From assembly GCF_010183535.1 (NCBI RefSeq), contig NC_071329.1, positions 15,948,879 through 16,012,878 on the forward strand: a stretch of DNA of 64,000 bases, in the 5' to 3' direction. Position numbers and translations under genes: made by a program. Below are positions 42,923 through 53,887 of the stretch, piece by piece (the first letter of the stretch is position 1; every line of letters begins with the position of its first letter). A model generated the notes under the pieces. It did no database searches and had not been told where the DNA came from. It saw only the letters and a list, made by a program, of their open reading frames with translations. This stretch comes from Caenorhabditis remanei. Its lineage: Eukaryota; Nematoda; Chromadorea; Rhabditida; Rhabditidae.

Positions 42923-44322
42923 CTCGGTAAACTCGTTCAACTTTCTGCAGCTAGTTAGAGGTTCTGGCGACTTTCTGCAGCAATATGGAGGTTCTGCCGA
43001 CTTTCTGGAGAAAAATGACACGAACTTCTGACTATCTGCAGCTAGTTGAATTACATTGGCGTACGACCTAACTTTCGGTCCATATACTCGCAACTTTCTG
43101 CAGCAACTTGCAACCTCTCCTCTCTTTTAGGGATATCGTGTGAGCGCCCCCGACTTTCTGTAGCAAATTGGAGGGTGCCCCCAACTGTCTGGAGCAATTT
43201 TCAAGCGAAGCGTGTCCGCGTTGCGTGCTTCTGAGCTTTTTTTTCATGAGATTTTTCTAATTTTTTTTCCGTTTTAAACCGATTTCGTTATTTTTTTGTT
43301 GGTTTTCTGACTTTAACTTAAACGGATCTTGTTTTCAGCACAAGGAAAGTCATGGAATAGAGAAAAGGACGATATAGTTGGAGCGGTGAAAGTGCCGGGT
43401 ATCAGTGGAGATACGTATGTTCATATTCCAGCTGTAACTGGTAGTCACAGGAAAATGAGGTAAATATTCAAAAGGGATGTGAGAATATCACGGTTTACAA
43501 ATACACGGAGTAATAAAAGAAAAAAAGAACACAACAATATAGCCATTTTTACGAGTTTATAATCGTATTTTCTTTAAAAATATATCCCAGGAAAATTATA
43601 TTGTTTGGGCGAAACATACACAGTTTGACGCTACGAAGATCGAAATATTTCAGATAAAGCTAGCAAACTCACAGATATCTCACAGAAAGACGGTTTTTTT
43701 GCTAAAAAGGTGCGCTTTCTGGACAAGTATTGTATTTGTATGTATTGAAATCCAATTTTGAAAAAATGTAAATGAGTGTACAGACACATAATGCTTTGAA
43801 AACTGCTCGCAAGCATGCTCGAACACACACATGACTAAATTAAAAACAGTCTCCCCACAAAAACCAACATTTTTTTCTTGCAGATTAATCGGAAAAGGAG
43901 TGAAACGACTGCATTCGATAGGCCATGGTGAACAAGTGAGGAATTGTTTCTTATATTCAAAACAAAAAATATTTTCAGATTCGCTTGAAGGAACAATCTC
44001 TCAAGTACTTCTACAGTTTCGTGTTAATGTGTCCCACGAATATTCATGGATGAAATCACTCTGATGACTCGTATATTTCATTTTTTAATTGTCTCTTTAA
44101 TTTAATTTAATAAAACTCTTTAATTTAATAAAATTGTTTTTCATTTCATTGTTTCGTAATATTGGGAGGGTTTAATGAAGGATTGGCTTCACTTTCTGCA
44201 GCATGTCTGCCGACTTTCTGCAGCATCTCTGGCAACTCTCTGTTGATGGTTTACATACTGTCGCCAGAGATGCTGCAGAAAGTCGGCAGACATGCTGCAG
44301 AAAGTTGAACGAGTATACCGAG
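42923..44322 (+). mobile_element. Gene-fragment-carrying element, CTCGG ends (copy 2)
   Basis: 1,400 bases start CTCGGTAAACTCGTTCAAC and end with the near-perfect complement (one mismatch in 29). They are flanked by AA on both sides. Both subterminal regions are arrays of CGACTTTCTGCAGCA-like motifs, dense at 42,940-43,210 and 44,185-44,315. The interior has a three-exon gene fragment. It shares the CTCGG tip, the 2-bp duplication, the repeat-array layout and the captured exons with 33,863-34,729, but not sequence throughout. Confidence 0.8.
43339..44053 (+). pseudogene. Captured three-exon gene fragment in element copy 2
   Basis: Exons 43,339-43,459, 43,884-43,935 and 43,979-44,053 have good acceptors (TTTTCAG, TTGCAG, TTTTCAG) and donors and join in frame to about 81 residues ending in TGA. 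Readable pieces are QGKSWNREKDDIVGAVKVPG, VTGSHRKM, LIGKGVKRLHSIGHGEQ and CPTNIHG. It starts at a splice acceptor with no upstream exon, as expected for a 3' piece of a host gene. I do not recognise the gene. It may be expressed as a chimera, but no promoter is visible. Confidence 0.6.
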
Positions 44323-44705
44323 AAATATTGAGGATATTTTCGGTGTTTTTAAGCCCTCCTATTTGTGATAACTTGGAAACTCAAAATCGATATAACTGTT
44401 TACTACATCTGTTAATAGTTTTATAAACGTTTAGAAAATGAGTGAAAACACAATGAAGGAGAGAGAAAAACAGAGGATAGCACAATTGAAGAAAAACACG
44501 ATTCGAAATGGGAAAAACAAAGAAAATGGATAAGAAGGAAATAATATAATTTTAAGTTGAGTTTGAAAGCACTTGGAGTGTATAGATCACAAGTAAAGCT
44601 TCATTTTTGTTTTTGACAACATTTTTGTACGATAAATTTCTTTGACGACTGATAACTTCTTAGGATGAGCCCGTACAAAACAATTGTCAACTACAAAAAT
44701 GACGC

Positions 44706-46062
44706 TCAATCGGTCCGTCGCACTGCAAGCATTGTCTCCAATTTCGCTGAGGCCAATGCTACAAAAATGAGGGCGATTAGCAGTAAAAATATATAACTTA
44801 AAAGAACCAGTAGATCTATGAAAATATCAAAAAGGGTTTCTGGTCCAGTAGATCCGATTGGCATCACTTCAAGTTTGATTCTTCTATTCCATATTGGTTC
44901 ATCTCTTACACTGTACAAAACCAGCTCGGACGTCTCGTTGAACGGGAACGAAATGCAACGACGATCCATATTGTTTCTGGAAAAAAAGTATGTTTTAAGG
45001 TTTTTGACATGATCTGACAACTTGCGGGTAGAAGAATAAACTTGAAACTTACTGTAGAACGGAATCGTTGAAATTAGCATGGGTTCCATTTGAAACTCGT
45101 AGTATTTCGTTAACATAAGGAAATTCGTCACCAACAGGACAAACTATCGGTATAATCCGGAATCTATTCTGCATTGTCAAGACCGTTCCAATTTTCTTCT
45201 GGTTATTTCTCCAATTTTGGATGAGAGCAACTGTATCATTACTCGACAAACTAATGTTCTCTAACACTATATTTGAGCTCTTGCGATCATACAAAATGGT
45301 TCGAATCAAATCTACATTTTCTCTATCATGCTTAGTCTCGAAAAGAATCAATGTCTGAGTGCATCCCAAATACCTTTCGAGATTTGGAGTCTTGGCAATG
45401 TTCACTCGCAGTTCTCTCAACGGGAAGCTGGACTTGTCGATAAAAGGAAGCACCCTCTCGAGGTTTAAGTCTCCAGAGTCCAAGCTCCTCGTTCTGATTT
45501 TCAGGCTGTCTGGGATCACTCTTGAATTGCGAATTTTCAAAAATTCCACGCGAACATGTTTTCTGCCGTCCAAAATTGATTTGATCCTTTGATATTTTGA
45601 TTCCACCTTATAACAGACATCATTGGGTACAATTTTTCTTTTTGTGAGAATCAGAGATTGGAGATTCAACGGAACTGAGCTTTCGGCTGACCGAAGTCCT
45701 GGACAATGGAAATTGATTTCCAGTCTGCAATGGAATATTTCGGAAAACATACAAGTACATATTGGCTCCAAAGCACAAAATTCAAATGTTTTCAAATTGT
45801 TTTTTTGCAAAAAAGTCAAATGTTCGACTATGATTCAGATATAGAAGCAATTCGATAAAAAATAGAAAAAAAATGTCCAAAAAAATGTTGAAAATGGCCT
45901 ATTTTTAAAGTCGGGCCTTGATAAGTATGCAAAAATTTAAGAAATATGAAAAATAAAATGATCCTATTCTTGGTATTGTTTCAAAACAAAAACTAACCGT
46001 TTATTACCATCCATGTATTGAAAGACAGCTTTCAAGGTCAAGTACGTCCATGGCTTCGTCAT
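44706..46062 (-). CDS. E: DUF3557-family protein with hydrophobic tail
   Basis: Exons 45,998-46,062, 45,053-45,724 and 44,706-44,976 join to 335 residues. Exon 1 encodes MTKPWTYLTLKAVFQYMDG. Exon 2 has CPGLRSAESSVPLNL, DGRKHVRVE, SSFPLRELRVNIAKT and LIQNWRNNQKKIGTVLT. Exon 3 has SELVLYS, LEVMPIGSTGP and a hydrophobic segment, followed by a short basic end. It is the counterpart of A3 in the third copy of the block. The interval 44,323-44,705 is family 3' flank without a gene. Confidence 0.88.
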
Positions 46063-46372
46063 GATGTTAGTAAGTTTGAAAATTAAAATACTGTGGAAAG
46101 TCGACAAGAAATATTGATTGTCCTACACAACGAGAGGAGGAGATGACGTCCTCGTCTTCACGAGGAGAGGATTTGTTTGCAGAGCCTTGAAGGTGGTGAC
46201 GTGGATCTAATCTGTGTCAATTAGCCCCTAATGGAAGACAACAAAAGTGAATAGGTTCACGGATGAAATAGAAGGTTTAGAAGATGGTGGGCAACCTATT
46301 CACTGTTATGTTTCGTGTATTTATGGATCATTTCATTATTGTAATTATTTTTATTTACTAATTGTTTGTTTT

Positions 46373-47981
46373 TCATTTGATTAAACTGCGGAACAGGAGA
46401 AGAAGGAAGGTGATTAGCAGTAAAAAAGCAATGAAGAAAGGAAAAAGCTCTATAAAGATTTCAAAAATGGTTTTTTCTCTAGTAGATCCGATTGGCATCA
46501 CTTCAAGTTTGGTTGTTTCCTTCCAATTTTGTACATCTGTTATATTATACAAGACCACATCGGACGTTTCGTTGAACGGAAACGAAATGCAACAACGGTC
46601 CATATTGTTTCTGGAAAAAAAGTATGATGATAACTTGCGCGACAGGAGAATAATGAGTTGTGATATAAAAATCTTCTAGAAAATTCACTTTGGTAAAGTT
46701 GATTTTTTCAATAGGCTGATTCTTGAAGTATGAAGATGAACTCGTCTAAATGCATAAATCATTATATGAAAATATCATAACTGATCACAATAAACGTTTT
46801 AAGGTTTTCGACATAATCTAACCATTTGAGGGCTAAGAGAACAAGCTTGAAACTTACTGCAAAACGGAATCGTTGAAATAAGCATTCCTTCCATTGAACA
46901 CATCCATGAGTTCGGCAACATTAGACAGAGGTAGAACCCCATATTCATGATGTATTGTCAAGACCGTTCCGATATCTTTGTGGTGATTTCTCCAGTTTTG
47001 GATGAGTGCAATCGTATCTTCACTCGACAGAATAAAATTTTCTAGAACTATATTTGGGCCTTTGCGGTCATACAAAACGCTTCGAATCCAATCTGACTTT
47101 TCTTGATCTAAGTTAGTCTCGAAAAGTACTAATGCTTGTGTGCATCTCAAATGCTTTTCGAGATTTGGAGTTTTAGAAATGTTCACTCGCAGTTCTCTCA
47201 ACGGGAAGCTAGCTCTGTTGATAAAAGAAGGCACCTTTTCGAGGTTTAAGTTTCCAAAGTCCAAGTTCCTCGTTCTGAATTTCAGCCTATCTGGGATCAC
47301 ACTGGAATTGCGAATTTTCAAAATTTCCACGCGAACATGTTTTCTGCCGTCCAAAATTGATTTGATCCTTTGTGATTTTGATTCCACCTTGTAGCAGACA
47401 TCATTCGCCACAATTTTTCTTTTATTGAGAGTCAGAGATTGCAGGCTCAACGGCACTGAGCTTTCGGCAGATCGAAGAGCTGGACAATGAGAATTGACTT
47501 GCAGTCTGTAATGAAATGTTTCGGACAAAAATTAAAGAAACATGAAAATACGCCTCGCACTCCTGGGAGGATCTATTCCTGGTATTGAATCAAATGAAAA
47601 ACTAACCGCTTAAAAATTTCATTCTTGTCAAGGCCCGGGCCTTGTCAGCGGCATTAAGGCCCTGCCCGAAAGTTCGCAAAATTGGCGCCAAAATACAAAA
47701 TTTACATTCAAAATGTACATTTTTTGGAATTGTTCGCAAAAAAAGTCAAATGTTTAACTATGAAGCAATTCTAGAAGCAATTCTGAAAAAGAGGTTTAAA
47801 AAATAGGTACTTTTTCTGGAGCCAGCCCTTAGGGCCTTGACAAGTATGCAAAAATTGAAGAAATTTGAAAAATGAAAAGATCCTAATCCTGGTATTGAAT
47901 CAAATGAAAAACTAACCGCTTATTCACATCCATGTATTGAAAGACAGCTTTCAAGCTCAAATATGTCCATGGCTTTGTCAT
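46373..47981 (-). CDS. F: DUF3557-family protein with hydrophobic tail
   Basis: Exons 47,917-47,981, 46,858-47,505 and 46,373-46,610 join to 316 residues. It is the intact counterpart of A2. The first intron (411 bases) contains a GC-tipped MITE and a second, truncated copy of the exon 1 end and its donor at about 47,590-47,612. The second intron is enlarged by a fragment of the TIR element that is complete in gene M's intron. Exon 3 encodes DVVLYN and LEVMPIGSTRE and a hydrophobic end with FPFFIAFLLLITFLLLLF. Confidence 0.85.
47624..47848. mobile_element. GC-tipped MITE in intron 1 of F
   Basis: It begins CTTGTCAAGGCCCGGG and ends GGGCCTTGACAAGTATG. It appears to have arrived with, or caused, duplication of the neighbouring exon 1 end. 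Confidence 0.55.
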
Positions 47982-48526
47982 GATGTGAGTAAGTTTGAAG
48001 GCTCAAATATTGTGGAGAGTCGACAAGAAATATCGATTGTCGTACACAACGGGAGGAGGAGATGACGGTCTCTACACCACAACGAGGAGGAGATTTGTTT
48101 GCTGAGCTCTGACAATGGTGACGTGGATATGCAGATGCTGACTGACTTACATCTAATCTGTTTCAATTAGCCCCTAATGTAAGACAGCAAAAGTTAGTAG
48201 ATTCACGGATGAGTATCCCGGTATACTTGGTCGGAATTTCTTGAAAATTTTCCGATTCTTCTAGGAAAAACCTTTAAGGACTGATTTTTTATAGGTTTGA
48301 GGATTTTTGAAGAATATGTATACTTGAGAAAAAATATGAAAAATTTTCAGAAAAAAATTTTTGCAAAAAAGTTGTAGTAGAAAAAAGAATCAAAAATAAA
48401 CTTTGCAAGTCTCTCTAGAAGAAGATCAACAACATGTTCACAGTTTTGTTTCCTATTTTGTGATATATTCTGAGTATTGTGAATTCATGAATTATTTCAT
48501 TATTTTAATCGTCTTTTATTCAGTAA

Positions 48527-49811
48527 TTATATTGATATCATTCCAGTTAACAGAAGAGGTGGCAAAAGAGCGAAGACAATTAGCACTAAAGCAAAAACAA
48601 TTAATAAAATTTGAAACTCTATGGGAAGATCACGAAAGGCTTCCCGAAAGGTTTCTTCTCTAGTAGATCCGATTGGCATCACTTCAAGTTTTATTCTTCT
48701 TTCCTCATTTGTTCCATCTCTGATACTATACAAAACCAACTCGGACGTCTGGTTGAACGGGAACGAAATGCAACGGCGATTCTCATTGTTTCTGGAAAAA
48801 AGTATGTTTTAAGGTTTTTTACTAATAACATGCTGGCCAGGATAATAAGCTTGAAACTTACTGCAAAGCGGAATCGTTGAAAAAAGCAAACCGTCCATCC
48901 AACACTTCTAGTAGGTCGTCAACATATATCTGTAGTTCCCGATATTCATGATGTATTGTCAAGACCGTTCCGATTTCTTTCTGGTTATTTTTCCAATTTT
49001 GGATAAGAGCAACCGTAGTATTACTCGACAGAATAAAATTTTTTAGCTCTATATTTGGGCACTTGCGGTTATACAAAATGCTTCGAACCAAATCTGCATT
49101 TTCTCCATCATGCTTAGTCTTGAAAAGTATCAATGACTGAGTGAATCCCAAATACCTTTCGAGATTTGGAGTTTTAGAAATGTTCACTCGCAGTTCTTTC
49201 AACGGGAAGCTAGCTCTGTCGATAGAAGGAAGCACCCTTTCGAGGTCTAAGTCTCCAGAGTCCAAGTTCCTCGTTCTGAATTTTAAACTGTCTGGGACTA
49301 CATTTAAATCGTAAATTTCCAAATTTTCCACGCGAACATGTTTTCTGTCGTTCAGAACTGTTTTGATCCTTTGATATTTTGATTCCACCTTGTAGCAGAC
49401 TTCGTTGACTACAATTTTCTCTTTTTCGAGAGTCAGAAAATGCAGGTTCAATGGCACTGATCTTTCGGCTGACCGAAGTGCTGGACAATGGAAATTTAGT
49501 TCCAGTCTGAAATGGAATTTTTCGGAAAATATAGAAAAAATGAGACTTGTCAAGGCCCGGGCCGGATCGAGTATGGTTCAGAATAAGAAGCAATTCTGAA
49601 AAATCATCAAAAATGTGAACCTTTTCGATGAAAAATTAAAAAATGTACTTTTTTTGAAGCCGGGTTTTGACAAGTATGCAAAAATTGAAAGAAATTTAAA
49701 AATTAAAATGGTCCTATTCTTGATGTTGTATCAAAACAAAACTAACCGCTTATTAACATCCATGTATTGAAAGACAACTTTCAAGCTCAAGTACGTCAGT
49801 GGCTTCGTCAT
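48527..49811 (-). CDS. G: DUF3557-family protein with hydrophobic tail
   Basis: Exons 49,747-49,811, 48,862-49,506 and 48,527-48,791 join to 324 residues. Exon 1 encodes MTKPLTYLSLKVVFQYMDV. Exon 2 shares with A1 the distinctive NLEIYDLNV and LQIYVDDLLE stretches, so G is the A1 counterpart. Exon 3 has SELVLYS and LEVMPIGSTRE and the hydrophobic FALVLIVFALLPPLLL end. A GC-tipped MITE lies in intron 1 (49,545-49,678). Confidence 0.87.
49545..49678. mobile_element. GC-tipped MITE in intron 1 of G
   Basis: It begins ACTTGTCAAGGCCCGGG and ends GCCGGGTTTTGACAAGTATG. It sits at the same place as the element in A1 intron 1, so it predates the block duplication. Confidence 0.5.
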
Positions 49812-50485
49812 GATGTTAGTAAGTTTGAAGGCTCAAATATAGTGGAGAGTAGACAAGAAAAATCGATTCACACCGTATCGTACACAATGAGAGAAGGAGA
49901 TGATGGTCTCTACTCTACGAGGAGGAGATTTGTTTGCTGAGCCTTGAATGTGGTGACGTGGATATGCAGATGTTGAGTGACTTAGATCTAATCTGTGTCA
50001 ATTAACACCTGAGAGAATGGAAGACATCATAGATTCACTGATCTCATTTCAGCTCACTCGGTTACAAATCAAGTGACAGAGCTGAAATTAGGGGCATGGT
50101 TTAGTGAACTATATGTAAAGAAGAGTCAAAACTCGTCAACATTGACAAAAGAAATCGATTGGACAGTGTCGTATACAACGGGAGGAGGACTACTACACGA
50201 AGAGGAGATTTGTTTGATGAGCCTTGAAGATGGTGAATGCCGTGTATCTAATCTGTGTCAATTAACACCTGAGGGACTTTCGAATAATGGAAGACTGCTG
50301 TTGAGTATCCCGGTTGAAATATTTCTTGGTCGGAATTTGTTTCAGCTCAGTTACGAACCGAGTGCTGATTACTATGCACTTGAAATCATTATGAAACTTA
50401 AAACAAATGCTTTATTCATTAAGAAAATTTTGAAAAAATCTCAAACTTTTCAAATGTTTAAATCGCAGGAAAATATAATAGAAAA
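49812..50485 (-). other. G upstream block and family 3' flank; empty mariner site
   Basis: 49,812-50,010 is the conserved upstream block. 50,030-50,045 holds the uninterrupted target of the mariner-like element at 598-1,863. The rest matches the sequence beyond that element (485-597) and the 3' flank of gene H. A long open frame here on the + strand looks like chance and not a gene. Confidence 0.6.
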
Positions 50486-51588
50486 TCAAAAGTATGCTGA
50501 ACTTATATAGACAGAAACAACAAACATACACCCAATTATTCCCGCCAAAAATAAAATGCAACAAAAAAAACTTATAAAATCTAAGATACAATCAAGAATG
50601 GTAGCTGGGCGAGTTGATCCGATCGGCATCACTTCCAATTTTGTTTGATCCAGCCCAAAAAAATCCCTTCTGGAGATGTACAAAACCAACTCAGATGTCG
50701 GGCTGCATGGAAAGGAAATGCACGGGGAATAGAGAAATCTTCTGGAAAAACGGGTATTGTTTCAGATGAGATCTTTGATGTTTAGAAAACTCACGGCCAA
50801 TCACAGCTCTTGAGAACGACTTTTTGTCCATTCGATATTTCCAGTACGTCTTCCACAAAACCTGGTAATCCTATTATTTGGCTTTGGCAATGTGAAGTGA
50901 AAACCCTCCCTATCTCGTAATGGTTCTCTTGCCATGATTGAACAAGCGTTGCCATGCTTTCTGCCTCCAAATGGAAGTTTTCAAATACTATATTCTTGTT
51001 TTTGGCGTTGAACAAAATATCTGTTATCCGTTCTAATGTTCCTCTGTCCACTTCACTAACCCGAATAACCAACTTTTCAGCAATATCGGCGTATTCAATA
51101 CTTGATGTAGTGTTGGAAATGTTCATTCTGAGAAATTTCAGGGGGAAGCTACTTATATGGAGGAAAGGGAGCACTAGTGCAAAGTCCAAATCTCCTGACT
51201 TCACGGAGTCTGCATTTATTTTCAGATTTTTCGGAATGCAACCAAAATCTAGAACTTTAAATTCCTTAGTTTGAATGCTCTTTCTTCCTCTCAATAAGAA
51301 TTTGAGTCTTTCTGCTACACTTATTTCCATGCCAGCTTTGTTTTTGTATGGCTTTGATTGTATGGATTTAGTGTTAATCCTTATTTTATTCTTTCTAAAT
51401 GATAGGTAATCCAAATGCAGTGGGGTTTCTTTTTCGATAGGACGCAGTGTTGGACAATGGGATATTATTTCAAGCCTGGAAACTTACTGAGACTATTCAA
51501 AACTGATAAAGACCTTAACGTACCGCTTATTTGCTTCTACATACTCGAAGATTGCTTTCAAACTCAAGGTGGTCCATGGCTTGGTCAT
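50486..51588 (-). CDS. H: DUF3557-family protein, GSTRPAT subfamily
   Basis: Exons 51,524-51,588, 50,795-51,475 and 50,486-50,741 join to 333 residues. Exon 1 encodes MTKPWTTLSLKAIFEYVEAN. Exon 2 has SHCPTLRPIEKETPLHL, RGRKSIQTKEF, SSFPLKFLRMNISNT and LVQSWQENHYEIGR. Exon 3 has SPTSELVLYIS and LEVMPIGSTRPATIL and a hydrophobic C-terminus. The donor of exon 2 is GTGAG, not GTAAG. With I and J it forms a tandem subfamily distinct from A-G. Function is unknown. Confidence 0.87.
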
Positions 51589-51908
51589 GGAGTTAGTGAA
51601 TGGAGGTTCGAATACTGAAGAAAAACAGACGGCAAGAGATCGATATAACCTTGGAGGTGAAATGACTGAGCAGGCTAAGAGGCGAAGGAGCAGATGGTGA
51701 GAATCGTAGATGAATCGAAAGGTGATGCAGATAGGATTTATGTCGATTAGCACCTGTCGACAGAGTGTCTCAAAGATTCCGAGATGAATGTATTCAGATG
51801 TGTCTTACTAGATTGAATGTGTTAGAATCCTTTTCAAACCGTCTTCATTAAAACGTATCATAGTTCATAGATATGAAAAAAGAAGTTTTCATACATTCGT
51901 ATCAATGT

Positions 51909-53043
51909 TTAATTCTCAGAAAACTGAAAAGGAAATCGAATCAAAGCAGAATATAAAAGGAAGACAGGAGAACCAAACATAAACAAGAGCATTATCACCA
52001 AAAATAAGAACATAAATGAAAAAATGAAAAAAATTATGACAGGATCAAGATACGTAGCTGGACGAGTTGATCCGATCGGCATCACTTCCAATTTCGTTTG
52101 ATATGGTTGACAGATATTTTTTCTGTAACTGTACAAAACCAGCTCACATGTCGAGTTGTATGGGAACGTAATGCAAGGGGAATAGAGGAATCTTCTGAAA
52201 AAACAGATACAGTTACATTAAAGATGAGATGTTTGATGTTTAGAAAACTCACGGCCAATCACAGCCCTTGATCAGAACTTTTCGTCCATTCGTTCTTGCC
52301 AGTACTTCTTCCACAAATTCCGATGATCCTGATATTATGTTTTGGTTATATGAAGTGAAAATCCTCCCAACCTTGTATTGGTTCTGTTGCCATGATTGAA
52401 CAAGCGCAGCCATATTTGCTGCCCACAAACGCAAGTTTTCAAATACTATGTTCTGGTTTCTGGGGTGGAACAAAACATTTGCTATCCATTGAGTTCCTCT
52501 ACCCGCTCCACTAACCCGAATAACCAACTTTTTAGCAATATCGGCGTATTCAATACTTGCTGAAGTGTTGGAAATGTTCATTTTGAGAACTTTCAGCGGG
52601 AAGCTACTTATATGGAGGAAAGGGAGCACTAGTGCAAAGTCCAAATCTCCTGAATTCACGGAGTCTGCATTTATTTTCGGATTTTTCGGAATGCAACCAA
52701 TATCTAGAACTTTAAATTACTTAGTTCGAATACTCTTTCTTCCTTCCAATAAAGATTTGAGTCTTTTTTCTGTACTTATTTTTTTGCCAGCTTTGTTCTT
52801 GTATGATGTTCGTTTTATGATTGTTGTGTTAAGCTGGATTTCATTCTTTCTAAATGAAAGGTACTTCAGACGCAGTGGGACTTCTTTTTCGATATGACGG
52901 AGCGTTGGACAATGCGATTTTATTTTGAACCTGAAAACGTATTGAGACTAATCAAAACTGATAAAGTCTCTAACTTACCGCTTATTTACATCTACATGCT
53001 CGAAAACTGCTTTCAAGCTCAAGTAGGTCCATGGGCTGGTCAT
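51909..53043 (-). pseudogene. I: DUF3557-family gene with one nonsense codon
   Basis: Exons 52,979-53,043, 52,253-52,930 and 51,909-52,194 keep frame (1,029 bases), but TAA at 52,717-52,719 interrupts exon 2 where H has GAA (KEF in H). Everything downstream is intact, including NSTCELVLYS, LEVMPIGSTRPATYL and a long hydrophobic tail. It is a young pseudogene, or translated from a downstream ATG (MNSGDLDF), which I consider less likely. Confidence 0.8.
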
Positions 53044-53503
53044 GGATTTAGTGAATGTGAGGTGAATATTGAAGGACAACGGTAAGAGATCGATTATATA
53101 ACCTTGAAGGTGAAATGGCTGTGCAGCCGGAGAGGACAAAGGAGCAGATGGTGAGAATCGTAGATTTTTGATGACGTGGATTTATTTGTATTTGCTGGGA
53201 GGAATGTACATAATAATAGGATCCTTCAGTAGTATCTCTTCAGACATTATATGAACATAATTAGTCTACATACAACTACACAATTTCTACGTCCTCCTAA
53301 TCCGACGTGCGATTTCCACGTTTAACAAGAACACTGCTAAACGTAATAACCTGTACTTTCCCATTGCTCTATTGTTGCAAACAAACAGATACACACATTC
53401 TACAGAATGTATTATGCAAAAATTTAACAATTATGCAAAAATTTAAGAAATATGAAAAATAAAATTATCCTATTCTTGATATTGTATCAAACCAAAAACT
53501 AAC

Positions 53504-53568
53504 CGCTTATTACCATCCATGTATTGAACGACAGCTTTTAAGCTGAGGTACGTCCTTGGCCCCGTCAT
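53504..53568 (-). pseudogene. Orphan first exon of a DUF3557-family gene
   Basis: A 65-base exon encodes MTGPRTYLSLKAVVQYMDG with a normal donor and the conserved upstream block at about 53,569-53,745. The first intron starts normally but ends at about 53,400; no exon 2 or 3 follows on the - strand before gene I. 53,044-53,400 shows no gene. Confidence 0.75.
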
Positions 53569-53887
53569 GAATTTAGTAAATTGCAAGACTCGAACACTGT
53601 GCAATAGTGTCGTACACAACGGGAGGTGGAGATGACGGTCTCTAAACCACGACGAGGAGATATGTTTGCTGAGTCTTGAAGGTAGTGACGTGGATATGCA
53701 GAAGATGAGTGACGTAGATCTAATCTGTGGCAGTTAGCACCTGAGAGACTTCCAAATAATGGAAGACAGCAACAGTTCTAAATATCCCGATTAAAATATT
53801 TCACACGAACACTTTATTCATAAAGAAAATTTTGAAAAAATCTCAAACTTTTCAAATGTTTAATTCTCAGTAAAACAGAATAGAAAA

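Noticed and set aside
50073..50510. 145-codon open frame on the + strand
   Set aside because: It lies in the shared 3' flank and upstream block of family genes, with no splice context and no similarity to any protein block. It is most likely chance.
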